In this document: piece after piece, positions 1 through 9,064 of the stretch | Numbering within the stretch: the first letter of the stretch is position 1 | Layout of the letters: every line of letters begins with the position of its first letter | From: Calditrichia bacterium | GTDB taxonomy: Bacteria > Calditrichota > Calditrichia > RBG-13-44-9 > J075 | DNA: 64,000 nucleotides | Assembly: GCA_028284445.1 (NCBI GenBank) | Contig: JANQRS010000016.1 | Coordinates: forward strand, 16,441 to 80,440 | Direction: 5' to 3' | Program-made: the position numbers and the translations under genes | The notes under the pieces: generated by a model | The model's input: only the letters and a program-made list of their open reading frames with translations | Told to the model about the DNA's origin: nothing | Databases searched by the model: none

Positions 1-336
1 CCAACCACCGACGGCAAGATAATCGACGAGCATTTTGGGCTGGCTTCCAGTCAGCACTCCGATTTTAGTATTGCTCACATGATTGCACCACCTGGCTGGT
101 CGGAACCCCATCAACGGCCGGAATTTGACGAAATAACCATCATGGTTTCCGGTCGCAAGGAAATTGAGATTGACGGGGATGTGGTTGTTATCGGCAAAGG
201 GGAGAGTATCCTTATCCAGCGGGGTGCGCGTATTCGCTATGCCAACCCTTTCGACGAGCCGGCTGAATACTATTCGGTTTGTCTGCCTGCCTTTAGTCCG
301 CAATCGGTTCACCGCGAAGAAGGGCCCTCGGAATGA
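1..336 (+). CDS. Cupin-domain protein (5' truncated)
   Basis: The frame is open from base 1, so the start lies left of the window; about 111 residues are visible. The sequence PPGWSEPHQRPEFDEI followed by a glycine-rich strand (IDGDVVVIGKGES) and a second strand pair (RGARIRYANPF) matches a single small cupin barrel, with His, Glu and Arg at the usual motif-1 positions. Substrate is not predictable. The stop TGA overlaps the start of the MutS-like gene by four bases (ATGA at 333-336), so the two are probably translationally coupled. Family call is firm, function unknown. Confidence 0.6.
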   Translation, partial: PTTDGKIIDEHFGLASSQHSDFSIAHMIAPPGWSEPHQRPEFDEITIMVSGRKEIEIDGDVVVIGKGESILIQRGARIRYANPFDEPAEYYSVCLPAFSPQSVHREEGPSE

Positions 337-2180
337 CGCGCAGAGAACGTCGCGAATCTACCTTGCAGAAAATGATTGCCTTTCTCGATGAACGTCTCGC
401 CTTCCTGGAGGGCGAACGGGATCGCTTGAGCCTCTGGCGAATGCTGGTTTTCCTGGGAGGCATTGGTCTGGGCATTTTTGTATATCTGAACAATGCCATC
501 CTCGGATCTTCGCTAATGGTGCTCAGTCTGGTTTTCTTTACCGGACTGGTGATCATGCATCGCCGGCTCGATCGCAGTGTCAATAAGCATCGGATTTGGC
601 GGGAGATAAAATCGACCCAATATGCACGCATGATGCTTGATTGGGATGGCATACCCGAAGAGAAAAAAAGCGAGCCGCTCTGGGATCATCCTTATGAAAT
701 GGACCTTGATATTACCGGGCCTCGCAGCATCTCGCGATTGCTGGATATCACCATTTCGCGAGAAGGGTATGCTTTACTCAACAAATGGCTGCTAAACCAG
801 CGGCCCGATCGTAAAGAAGCATTGTCGCGTCAGGCAATTATTCGTGAACTGGTAAACTTACCGGGATTTCGTGAAAACCTCTTGCTGCAATTCAAGCTTT
901 CTTCAAACGTGCTACTTGACGGTCAGCGTTTGCTGGACGGCCTGCGGGGCGGCGGTCCATCGAAACAACTTGGCTGGTTGGTTCCTGCCCTCAGTATTTT
1001 AGGGTTCATCAATGTTCTGCTGTTTGCCGGTTATTCAATGGAAATGATTACCACTCCGCTGTGGATATTCAGCTTCGTGGCCTATCTGGCGGTCTTTATG
1101 ATGAACCAGGAGCCGATCAAACGCATGTTCAACGATGCCATCTTCTTGGATGATGAGCTGGATAAGGTGCGCTCAATTTTGACCTTCCTGGAAAGCTATC
1201 CCTATCCTGAGAACTCTCGGCTCGCGGAATATTGCCGGACTTTTTACGACACGCCGCAACGGCCTTCTGCCCAAATGAAACGTATTCGTCGCCTGTTGGC
1301 GGCGATTGGTATCAGCATGAATCCGCTAGCGCGTATTGTGGTCAATATTATTGGCCCCTGGGATTTTTTCTGTGCGGCCCGTCTGGAATCTGCCAAAGCA
1401 GATCTGGTTGATAAACTGCCGCAGTGGCTGGATAAATGGTCTCACCTTGAAGCCCTGATTTCCTTGGCAAATGTTGGCTGGCTTTATCCGGAAGCGGTAT
1501 TTCCGGTCTTGCTGACACCAGAACAGGACGTTGAGAAAGATGCGATACTGGCTGTAGAAATTCGCCATCCGCTTATACCGGCGGCAGTAAATGTGCCCAA
1601 CGATTGCCAGTATGCGGATATGGGAGACGTATTTTTGATTACCGGTTCCAATATGGCCGGAAAGAGCACCTTCCTGAAGACCCTGGGCGTTAACCTGATT
1701 TTGGCTTTTGCCGGTGCGCCGGTATATGCCAGTGCCTTGCAAACCCAGATGTTTGCAGTATTTTCCAGCATTAAGGTGAGCGACTCGATTACCAGCGGAT
1801 TTTCCTATTTCTATGCAGAAGTGCGCCGCCTGCGTGCTCTGCTGGAGCGCCTCCGCGATAGTGAAGGTCAACCGCTTTTCTTTCTTATCGATGAGATTTT
1901 TCGCGGCACGAACAATCGCGAGAGATACATCGGCAGTCGCTCCTATATTCGCGCGCTTGTCGGACAAAATGGCGTTGGCGCCATTTCCACCCACGATCTC
2001 GATTTAACCAAACTCGGCGACGAAATTGCAAAACTAACAAACGTCCACTTTCGCGAAGAGGTGGTCGACGGAAAAATGGTTTTCGACTACAAACTCCAGC
2101 AAGGTCCTTGCCCAACCACCAATGCCCTGGTCATCATGGAATTGGAAGGACTACCGGTTGATAAGGACATTGATGATTGA
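333..2180 (+). CDS. Membrane-anchored MutS-family ATPase (MutS domain V)
   Basis: 615 residues. The C-terminal third is a MutS ATPase: Walker A TGSNMAGKST near residue 438, Walker B LFFLIDEIFRGTN near 513, and the H-loop STHDLDL. The N-terminal half does not look like mismatch-binding domain I. It has hydrophobic pairs near residues 35-75 and 215-260 that read as transmembrane helices, with a MutS-III-like helical lever between and after them. Such membrane MutS homologues are known in FCB genomes and are not expected to act in classical mismatch repair; their role is unclear. It starts four bases inside the cupin gene. Confidence 0.8.
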   Translation: MTRRERRESTLQKMIAFLDERLAFLEGERDRLSLWRMLVFLGGIGLGIFVYLNNAILGSSLMVLSLVFFTGLVIMHRRLDRSVNKHRIWREIKSTQYARMMLDWDGIPEEKKSEPLWDHPYEMDLDITGPRSISRLLDITISREGYALLNKWLLNQRPDRKEALSRQAIIRELVNLPGFRENLLLQFKLSSNVLLDGQRLLDGLRGGGPSKQLGWLVPALSILGFINVLLFAGYSMEMITTPLWIFSFVAYLAVFMMNQEPIKRMFNDAIFLDDELDKVRSILTFLESYPYPENSRLAEYCRTFYDTPQRPSAQMKRIRRLLAAIGISMNPLARIVVNIIGPWDFFCAARLESAKADLVDKLPQWLDKWSHLEALISLANVGWLYPEAVFPVLLTPEQDVEKDAILAVEIRHPLIPAAVNVPNDCQYADMGDVFLITGSNMAGKSTFLKTLGVNLILAFAGAPVYASALQTQMFAVFSSIKVSDSITSGFSYFYAEVRRLRALLERLRDSEGQPLFFLIDEIFRGTNNRERYIGSRSYIRALVGQNGVGAISTHDLDLTKLGDEIAKLTNVHFREEVVDGKMVFDYKLQQGPCPTTNALVIMELEGLPVDKDIDD

Positions 2181-2469
2181 AGCATTGAAACATTGACGCA
2201 TCGGAAATGGAGATTCGAGGTTAGAGATTAGGAATATTATCCTTTCCCTCTAAAAACCGCCAACCGCCAAAGAAATTTTCAATCTTCCATCTCGCTGCCT
2301 ACATTCGACATTTGTCATTTGTCATTCGTCATTTTTTCATTTCCCCCATTCACCTTTCGCTCCTTTGCGACATAAACAGGTAAGAAACGCTTGAAAGCCC
2401 GGAAATACGCGGCTATTTGGGCGTAAAATAATGTCGAAGATGTGCAACAACGCTACTCTGAAGCTGTAA
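2181..2469. other. Intergenic gap with short degenerate repeats
   Basis: No convincing ORF. Bases 2312-2344 carry degenerate heptamers of the type CATTTGT/CATTCGT (ACATTCGACATTTGTCATT...), one of the low-complexity tracts seen in several gaps of this window. No clear promoter or terminator was recognised. Confidence 0.5.
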
Positions 2470-2529
2470 ATGCAGGATCAAGAGGATCTGGCAAAAAACA
2501 GGGAAGATAGCAAAATTGGGAGCAGGAAG

Positions 2530-4290
2530 ATGCAACTAACTTCATGTCAAATTTCCGACAACTACCGCTACGCATACGAATTGGCCGCTGATCTGATACT
2601 GGAATCGACGCGCGGAAAGGGATATGAGTGGACCCGGGAGCATCCGGACTTTATAGAACTTTGCCAATCGGTGCTGGGACAGGAAACAGTGGTGTCACTT
2701 CTACAAATTGAACTGTTTGATGAGGCACTCTACCGGCCGGTTTTGCATATCGCCATGCGTGAAATTCAGCAGCTTCTGTTGCTGGAATCGCAAAAGCGTG
2801 GGTTCGTTTCTCTGGATGCATATGACTTTGAATGGCTCTCGACGGACGTGGGCGTCACAATCGAGAAGGTGGAGACACCAAAAGCCGAGACGGTTATGGA
2901 TAATTTGCGGAACCATTTAAGCATCGAGGCTATGAACTTCCTCGAAGAAAAACTGCTTAGAAATATTGCCGATTGGCCCCTGTTCTTTCCGCAGCTCGGC
3001 GCCGTGAAAGATGTTACACTGGATGATGGCCTCGTTCAAAAGATTGAAGAGCAAATAGCCCTTCTTGCGAAGTTTTATCCGCAGGGAGAAGTGACTTTTA
3101 TTGGACAGACAGACGGCAGTGCCGAACTGGATGACGAACTAACGATACACGCCTACCTCAATTTCTATCTCGGTATTGAAAAGAGCTTCCCTGCTAATTT
3201 TTTGCAGCGAGACGGGGACAAGCGTTCAGCTATCGTAACACGTTTCCTGATCGACGAAATTTTGGAAACCTCGCCACAAGAGATTCTTGCCGCACGCGAT
3301 GAAACATTCTTTATTCGCCATAAGCTGCAAAACGTTTATCGCTTCTTCAACTATTCCTGCAATCGCGTCCTGCGCAATGCCTATGCCGATATCATACCGC
3401 CCTGGCTTCACAGTCGTTCTGCGACAGACTATTGGGAAACGGAGTCGCACCGCATTGACGCTATTCGCTGGCTCTTGGAAAGCCGCCTGGGCCTGCATCC
3501 GCAGGAATTTTACAAGCACGCGATTAGCAAAACTGCCTTTGCGCAAAACGGCTTGTCATACATGTTCAATCGCTACTACAATTCGGTTTCTCGGGCTATT
3601 GCGGCGGCATATCCGCATCTTGAGCCCTGGGAAATCGGCAAGGTGCCGGGCAGCTACTGGACCGATCAAACCGCCGGTGCGGCGGTACGCTGGATCTTTG
3701 CACAGCAGGGATGGACGGTGGATCAAGCACCTCAGCTGCTTGCTGAGCGAACCCTCAATCGCAAGACCTTTAGCGTGTTCGGATTGGCAACGCTTTTCGA
3801 AAAGCGTTTCGGGAAGAACTTTTTTCGGGCTATTGACAGCGCGTGGCCGGGACGTTTCGAACCCTGGGAAATTGGCAAGGTGCCAACCGAGTACTGGCAG
3901 GACCGCGAAAATGTCTACCGTGCTTCTCGCTGGATTGCTGAACAGGAGGGAATCGCAGAAGACGAAATCCTCATGGCTATCCGCTCAAATGAATTTGGCC
4001 TGAAATCCTTTCGCAAGTATCCGGTTGGAAACACATTAAAGCGCGTCATTAAAGGACGCCTGGACCAATTTTTTGCGCCGCTTTTTTTGCGGGAACAAAA
4101 TGCCCGCATTGGTGAGTATAAATTATTGAAGAAAGTAAGAACACTCCGGAAAGGCGAGCAAGGCGCCGGAGTGGTGATGGGCGTGATGAACAGCTTGTTG
4201 ATTGGTGAACAACCGAATCATAGCGAAGCCGGCCAGAGATGTTATCGCCGTCTCGAAAAAAGATTACAACGGCGTGCTGCCAGTTATTAA
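2530..4290 (+). CDS. Uncharacterised protein with three tandem C-terminal repeats
   Basis: About 586 residues from ATG 2530, which has GGGAG seven bases upstream; an in-frame ATG at 2470 would add 20 polar residues but has no ribosome-binding site. No signal peptide or membrane segment, so probably cytoplasmic. The C-terminal half holds three repeats of about 75-79 residues beginning near nt 3400, 3622 and 3859. Repeats two and three open with EPWEIGKVP..YW, then a helix ending in RW, and close with an F-rich/basic helix; repeat one is diverged (PPWLHSRSATDYW). The pattern suggests repeated small helical, perhaps nucleic-acid-binding, units. I do not recognise the family and assign no function. 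Confidence 0.7.
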   Translation: MQLTSCQISDNYRYAYELAADLILESTRGKGYEWTREHPDFIELCQSVLGQETVVSLLQIELFDEALYRPVLHIAMREIQQLLLLESQKRGFVSLDAYDFEWLSTDVGVTIEKVETPKAETVMDNLRNHLSIEAMNFLEEKLLRNIADWPLFFPQLGAVKDVTLDDGLVQKIEEQIALLAKFYPQGEVTFIGQTDGSAELDDELTIHAYLNFYLGIEKSFPANFLQRDGDKRSAIVTRFLIDEILETSPQEILAARDETFFIRHKLQNVYRFFNYSCNRVLRNAYADIIPPWLHSRSATDYWETESHRIDAIRWLLESRLGLHPQEFYKHAISKTAFAQNGLSYMFNRYYNSVSRAIAAAYPHLEPWEIGKVPGSYWTDQTAGAAVRWIFAQQGWTVDQAPQLLAERTLNRKTFSVFGLATLFEKRFGKNFFRAIDSAWPGRFEPWEIGKVPTEYWQDRENVYRASRWIAEQEGIAEDEILMAIRSNEFGLKSFRKYPVGNTLKRVIKGRLDQFFAPLFLREQNARIGEYKLLKKVRTLRKGEQGAGVVMGVMNSLLIGEQPNHSEAGQRCYRRLEKRLQRRAASY

Positions 4291-4311
4291 AATTTGATCT
4301 CCTCCAAGAAC

Positions 4312-4361
4312 GTAGGAGCTTTTAGAGAACAGCGATCTCTGAGAGGTCCTACACTTTTTTA
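4312..4361 (+). terminator. Probable rho-independent terminator or REP-like hairpin
   Basis: A 17-bp imperfect stem (GTAGGAGCTTTTAGAGA against TCTCTGAGAGGTCCTAC, one mismatch, two G-U pairs) closes a 7-base loop and is followed by ACACTTTTTT. It sits 22 bases after the repeat-protein stop and about 80 bases before purU, so it fits a terminator for the former. The GTAGGAGC..TCCTAC ends also resemble REP-type palindromes. Confidence 0.6.
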
Positions 4362-4443
4362 GACCTTCTCCTTGCATTCTGCTGTTTTTCCTTCCTTATT
4401 GGTCGTTTATTTCTTTTGGGTAAACAACAGCGGAGACGATATC

Positions 4444-5307
4444 ATGAGCGACCAGGCACAATCAGCCATTTTGTTAATTTCCTGTCCGGACCAAAAAGGA
4501 CTGATTTCTTCAACGACCCGTTTTATATGGGATCGTGGTGGCAATATTGTCAATTTAGAGCAGCATGTTGACGTTCAGGAAGATGTCTTTCTTATGCGCC
4601 TCGAGTGGGACGTTAAGGGATTTAATATGGGGTGGTCGGAATTCGAGAAACAGTTTGGGGGAATGGCCGAACGCTTTGGTATGCGTTGGGAACTGCGGTT
4701 TTCGTATCCCAAACCAAAGTTAGGTATCTTTGTCTCCAAATATTCCCACTGCCTGTTTGATATTCTTTCGCGCCATCAATCGGGTGAATTGCCGGTCGAT
4801 ATACCGATGGTGATTAGCAATCATCCGGACCTTGCCGATGTGGTCAGCAAGTTTGGGATTCCGTATCATCATATACCGGTAAACAAGAGTATTAAGCCGG
4901 AAAGTGAAGCGAAGCAATTACAGCTGTTGCAGGAAGCGGAGGTTGACTTCCTGGTGCTGGCCCGTTATATGCAAATCCTCTCGCCGGGCTTTACCGAGCA
5001 GTACCAGAATCGCATCATTAACATTCATCATAGTTTCTTGCCGGCTTTTCCGGGCGCCAAGCCCTACCATTCAGCGCATTCACGAGGCGTCAAAATTATC
5101 GGGGCGACCAGTCACTACGTGACCGCGGATCTCGATGCTGGGCCGATTATTGAGCAGGATATCGTCCGAGTTAGTCATAGTGACTCCGTAAAGGATTTTG
5201 TGCGTAAAGGGCGCGATCTGGAAAAGATTGTTTTGGCCCGCGCCATCTGGTATCACGTGCAGAACAAAATCCTTGTCTACAAAAACAAGACGGTTATTTT
5301 TAAGTAG
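4444..5307 (+). CDS. purU: Formyltetrahydrofolate deformylase
   Basis: 287 residues from ATG 4444 (GGAG just upstream); the in-frame start at 4372 adds an unlikely hydrophobic leader. The N-terminal ACT domain (ILLISCPDQKGLISSTTRFIW) is followed by a formyltransferase fold with the catalytic set NIHHSFLPAFPG and HYVTADLDAGPII (Asn, His, Asp). The enzyme hydrolyses 10-formyl-THF to formate and THF, adjusting the one-carbon pool. It lies near the Rieske/GcvT-like cluster (5.8-11.5 kb), which would also generate one-carbon units, although on the other strand. The next gene follows after 8 bases, suggesting co-transcription. Confidence 0.93.
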   Translation: MSDQAQSAILLISCPDQKGLISSTTRFIWDRGGNIVNLEQHVDVQEDVFLMRLEWDVKGFNMGWSEFEKQFGGMAERFGMRWELRFSYPKPKLGIFVSKYSHCLFDILSRHQSGELPVDIPMVISNHPDLADVVSKFGIPYHHIPVNKSIKPESEAKQLQLLQEAEVDFLVLARYMQILSPGFTEQYQNRIINIHHSFLPAFPGAKPYHSAHSRGVKIIGATSHYVTADLDAGPIIEQDIVRVSHSDSVKDFVRKGRDLEKIVLARAIWYHVQNKILVYKNKTVIFK

Positions 5308-5315
5308 GGACAGAG

Positions 5316-5861
5316 ATGCATCCAAAAATAGAAACAAAATTCAAAAAGCTCGAGAAGCTATCAGCAGCCTTGTTGGCGGAACTGGATGCGATGGATCAGG
5401 CGCAGCTGGATTTTATTCCGGATAGCGGAAATTGGTCGATTCAAAATGTGCTGGAGCATGTTCTCGCTGCGGAGAAGGCTGTGCTATCCTATTTGCTGAA
5501 GAAAAATCAGGCGGAGGAATTGCCGTCGAGCGGCCTTGCCGAAAGTTGGAGAGGAATTGCGCTAACCGCAGCGCTGCGCTCACCGCTGAAATTCCAGGCA
5601 CCGCGGGTCTTGCGCTCGCCGCAGCGCTTTGCTAGTTTGCAGGATTTACTTACGGATTGGAAAGCGCAGCGTGAGGCACTAAATGAGTTTCTTGAGGTGC
5701 TGCCAAACGACCGCATCGATCGCATTATTTTCAAGCATCCGATCGTCGGCTATTTCAATATTCTCCAAACGCTTGATTTTCTATACGAACACCTGAATCG
5801 CCACGCCAGGCAAATTCGTCGCTTGCACAAGCATCAATCCTTTCCTGACAGCATCGCCTGA
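5316..5861 (+). CDS. DinB-like (DinB_2) four-helix protein
   Basis: 181 residues in a helical-bundle pattern. Histidines at SIQNVLEHVLAAE and FLYEHLNRHARQIRRLHKH fit the metal-binding triad of the DinB/YfiT superfamily. Members include thiol-dependent transferases and many uncharacterised proteins, so the reaction is unknown. Eight bases after purU, probably same transcript. The last 28 bases overlap the 3' end of the convergent FAD oxidoreductase gene (stop near 5834), so there is no room for a separate terminator between them. Confidence 0.75.
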   Translation: MHPKIETKFKKLEKLSAALLAELDAMDQAQLDFIPDSGNWSIQNVLEHVLAAEKAVLSYLLKKNQAEELPSSGLAESWRGIALTAALRSPLKFQAPRVLRSPQRFASLQDLLTDWKAQREALNEFLEVLPNDRIDRIIFKHPIVGYFNILQTLDFLYEHLNRHARQIRRLHKHQSFPDSIA

Positions 5862-7384
5862 GCGCCAAGAAATCCCGGCATACAAGTCAATCCACCGCCC
5901 GGATGGGATCCACTTCCGCAAAGAAACAGGCCCGATATAGGGGTAGCGAATTGTGCGCAAGATCCAATCGGACGGCCTATCAACTGGTCGATTGCATGCT
6001 CAACGTGATGCAAGTGCCCGCCGCGAATATTATAGCGTGCCTCAATATCCTGCGGTGTTAGTAGTTCGCTACCGACGATGGAGGCTGGTAGGTCCAGGCA
6101 ATATTCTGCGAGCGTTTCAATCACCGATTCCAGGAATTCCTTTCTTGCCGCATCCGTCCAACCGCCGTCGATGGCCCGTGGTGCAAACTGCGCTAAAATA
6201 GAAACGACCTCATGACCGTCCGGGGCGAGATGTTTGTTGTGAACAGTCGGAACAAAAATATCGAGAAGGGGCTTTTGCGAATATTGTCGATACTTGACAG
6301 CATCGAAGGCCTTCTCCATTTCCGTAAAGCTGCTGGCAGTCCGCGCGTATTCAATTGGCTGCTCAAAGGACGCTTTCCAATCCAGTGATTTGTTGAGCGC
6401 CAAATTGACTTTTGCGACCAGTCCGCGCGTGCGGAGGTTTTCAACCTGGGCCGCCAAACGATGGTTTATTTCATAGGGCGAAAACAGATCGAAGAAGACA
6501 TTTACCGGCGAAATGGATGCACCAATCCTCAGGGAGGTAAATTCTTCGCCGCTATCGGTCTGTACGGAACGGACGCTGCCATCTTCAGCAAGCGCAATTT
6601 TTGATACCGTTGTCCCGGTGCGAATATCGACGCCTGCTGCCCGCGCTGCCGCTTCCAATGCACCTGCCAGCTGCATTGGACCGCCTTTGACTCTTGTCAG
6701 AGACGCTGTTTCGTGGAGGAGAAGGTTCATGGTGGTAAAGGCTGACCGAGGACCATTGTAGGTGGCGAATATCGCTGGAAAGGCTAGCCCGGCTTTCAGC
6801 ATATCGGACTCAAAATGTTCATCGAGGAAGTCTTCGACGGACATCGGCAGAATTTTCAGTAGCTCCATCATGGTATCTTTACCCAGCCGCCGCAGGCCGA
6901 TGCTCTTCTTGAATAATTGAAAATACTGCCCAAGGTCGCTACCGGGAAGCGCCGGTTGAGGGCTGTCAAGCAGCGTTTGCAGCCAGCTGGCGATATGGTC
7001 CATAAAATGCTTATACGCCTTGTAGGCTTCTGCATCCGTTTTCGATATCCGCGAGATGCTTTCTGCGGTTGCCTCGATATCTGCAGAAAGCGTAATCTGC
7101 TTACCGTCTTTGGCCAAAAGGTGAATGGGAGCGGGGGTATTCTCAATTTCCAGTCCGTGCTGTGCTAACCCAAGCTCATCGACAACCGAGGTACGTATCA
7201 TGCTGGTGTCATGCAAGAGGCCGGGAGAAATATAGCCTTCGCAAAATGGGTTCCCGGCTGCTAATCCGCCAACCGCATTTCGCCTTTCCAGGACGAGTAC
7301 CTTGCGCCCGGCCTGCGCCAGAACTATCGCCGCGGTAAGGCCATTATGTCCGGCGCCAATGATAATCGCATCATATTGACTCAA
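5834..7384 (-). CDS. FAD-dependent oxidoreductase, phytoene-desaturase/PYROXD2-like
   Basis: 516 residues. The N-terminal dinucleotide-binding motif DAIIIGAGHNGLTAA and following LVLERRNAVGGLA, and the C-terminal FAD motif LFLCGSGSHPGGGLTC, place it in the amine-oxidase/phytoene-desaturase superfamily, closest in appearance to PYROXD2-type proteins. It is the last gene of a minus-strand set: its start is separated by one base from the stop of its paralogue, indicating translational coupling. No crt genes are nearby and the Rieske/GcvT context argues against carotenoid desaturation. An oxidase or dehydrogenase step on an amine or its product is a reasonable guess. Confidence 0.8.
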   Translation of the reverse strand: MSQYDAIIIGAGHNGLTAAIVLAQAGRKVLVLERRNAVGGLAAGNPFCEGYISPGLLHDTSMIRTSVVDELGLAQHGLEIENTPAPIHLLAKDGKQITLSADIEATAESISRISKTDAEAYKAYKHFMDHIASWLQTLLDSPQPALPGSDLGQYFQLFKKSIGLRRLGKDTMMELLKILPMSVEDFLDEHFESDMLKAGLAFPAIFATYNGPRSAFTTMNLLLHETASLTRVKGGPMQLAGALEAAARAAGVDIRTGTTVSKIALAEDGSVRSVQTDSGEEFTSLRIGASISPVNVFFDLFSPYEINHRLAAQVENLRTRGLVAKVNLALNKSLDWKASFEQPIEYARTASSFTEMEKAFDAVKYRQYSQKPLLDIFVPTVHNKHLAPDGHEVVSILAQFAPRAIDGGWTDAARKEFLESVIETLAEYCLDLPASIVGSELLTPQDIEARYNIRGGHLHHVEHAIDQLIGRPIGSCAQFATPISGLFLCGSGSHPGGGLTCMPGFLGAQAMLSGKD

Positions 7385-7385
7385 T

Positions 7386-8975
7386 TTATATTTCCCTTCT
7401 ATTCAAAATCGTTTTTGCGGCCAGCTCTCCACCGGCTCCCATGATGCCACCACCAGGATGCGTGCCGCTACCGCACATCCAGAGATTGGGCAGAGCAGTT
7501 TCGTATTTAGAGTAGCCTGCCAGGGGGCGCTGGAAGAGCAGCTGTTCAAGACTCAATTCGCCGTGAAAAATATTTCCTTCGCTAAGCCCCATTTGCTGTT
7601 CCAGATCCCAGGGAGTCAGCACCTGTTTGTGGAGAATAATGTCGCGAATATTCGGGACATATTCTTCCAGCGTATCTATCACCGCTTCGCCGAAAGCCGC
7701 GCGCTGTTCCGGCCAGTTTTCAGCCCCTTCAGAAATGTGATAGGGAGCGTATTGGACGAAGCAGGACATTACATGTTTGCCCGGCGGGGCAATGCTGGGA
7801 TCGGATAGGGAAGGGATAACGGCATTGATATATGGACGTCGCGAGAATGCGCCGTATTTGGCTTCATCAAACGCTTTTTCCAGGTAGTCGATGCCCGGAG
7901 CGATGGCTATATCGCCGCGAATATGATCACCATCGCCGGGGCAACAGGTGAACTCCGGGACGCGGTCCAGGGCAAGGTTGACCTTACCGGAGCTGCCACG
8001 AAGCTTATAGCGCTTGATTTCCTTAACGATGTCGCCATCCAGGTGATCTTCACCAACCAGGTTGAGGTAGGTCCGTCGCGGATCCAGGTTGGACACCACT
8101 AATTTGGCATCCAGTTCGTCGCCATTTTCCAAAACCACACCGCAGGCGCGATTGTTCTTGATCTTAACAGAGGCGACAGAAGCGCTGGTGCGAATTTCTG
8201 CGCCAAAGCTCTCCGCCGCGCGGGCGCAAGCCATGCTGACGCCGCCAGTACCGCCCTTCGAGAATCCCCAGCTGCGGAAGGCGCCATCCAGCTCACCCAT
8301 ATAATGATGAAGGAGGACATAAGCAGTGCCAGGAGAACGGACGCCTTGAAATGTCCCAATAATGCCACTTACCGACATCGGCGCTTTCAGGGTTTCGGAT
8401 TCAAACCATAAGTCGAGAAAATCGGTGGCGCTTAAGGTCAACAGCTTTAGGTTAAGATGGAAGAGATCCGGCCCGAGGTCTTTAAAGACCCGCGACATAC
8501 GCAGTAGGCCCTGCAGGTCTTTCAGCTTCATGGAGGCAATGTCAGGTGCAGGGTGATCAATAATCTCTTTAGCGAATTTGCCCATGAGGGTCATGATGCG
8601 GCTGAATTCCGGATAAGTCTCTGCATCCTTCTTGCTGAAGCGGCTGATTTCCATGCGACTACGATTCGGATCCGCCCAGCGCGCCAGGGAGTCGCCGTTT
8701 GGTAATGGCAGGAAAGAGCAGTCCATCGGAATAATCTCGTAGCCATGTTGGGCAAGATTCAGCTCGCGAATAATGTGGGGCCGAAAAAGGCTGACCACGT
8801 AAGACGCCACGGAAAAGGTGAATCCCGGATAAAGCTCTTCCGATACCGCAGCACCGCCAAGCACATGTCGTTTTTCGAGGACCAGCACCTTGCGTCCGGC
8901 TTTGGCGAGATATGCTGCGCAAATCAATCCGTTATGCCCACCGCCAATGATAATTGCATCGTATTTTTTTGTCAT
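7386..8975 (-). CDS. FAD-dependent oxidoreductase, PYROXD2-like paralogue
   Basis: 529 residues, same architecture as its downstream neighbour: DAIIIGGGHNGLICAAYLAKAG at the N-terminus, LEKRHVLGGAAVSEE, and LWMCGSGTHPGGGIMGAGG near the C-terminus. The two paralogues are adjacent and coupled, so they may form a heterodimer or act in successive steps. An AGG lies a few bases before the ATG. The 89-base gap to the upstream GcvT-like gene contains a copy of the CATCCCCC palindrome. Family is firm, substrate unknown. Confidence 0.8.
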   Translation of the reverse strand: MTKKYDAIIIGGGHNGLICAAYLAKAGRKVLVLEKRHVLGGAAVSEELYPGFTFSVASYVVSLFRPHIIRELNLAQHGYEIIPMDCSFLPLPNGDSLARWADPNRSRMEISRFSKKDAETYPEFSRIMTLMGKFAKEIIDHPAPDIASMKLKDLQGLLRMSRVFKDLGPDLFHLNLKLLTLSATDFLDLWFESETLKAPMSVSGIIGTFQGVRSPGTAYVLLHHYMGELDGAFRSWGFSKGGTGGVSMACARAAESFGAEIRTSASVASVKIKNNRACGVVLENGDELDAKLVVSNLDPRRTYLNLVGEDHLDGDIVKEIKRYKLRGSSGKVNLALDRVPEFTCCPGDGDHIRGDIAIAPGIDYLEKAFDEAKYGAFSRRPYINAVIPSLSDPSIAPPGKHVMSCFVQYAPYHISEGAENWPEQRAAFGEAVIDTLEEYVPNIRDIILHKQVLTPWDLEQQMGLSEGNIFHGELSLEQLLFQRPLAGYSKYETALPNLWMCGSGTHPGGGIMGAGGELAAKTILNRREI

Positions 8976-9017
8976 AACCTGAAAGGATAGTTGTTAGTTG
9001 ATGGTTGCTAGTTGATC

Positions 9018-9053
9018 ACATCCCCCTTCGAAGGGGGATAAAGGGGGATGTGA
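9018..9053. repeat. CATCCCCC palindromic repeat (short form)
   Basis: CACATCCCCCTTCGAAGGGG followed by GATAAAGGGGGATGTG. The left arm lacks the inner TTTATC-type segment of the full element, so this copy is asymmetric. It lies between two genes of one apparent operon, and is followed by a short heptamer-like tract (TTTGTCATTCTTCATTTGTC). Confidence 0.8.
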
Positions 9054-9064
9054 TTTGTCATTCT

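Noticed and set aside
1326..1994. Long minus-strand frame inside the MutS-like gene
   Set aside because: It shows no family pattern and is a shadow of a strongly supported coding region.
5834..8975. Carotenoid biosynthesis (crtI-type phytoene desaturases)
   Set aside because: Both proteins resemble PYROXD2-type FAD enzymes, and no phytoene synthase or other crt gene is present; the Rieske and GcvT-like neighbours point elsewhere.
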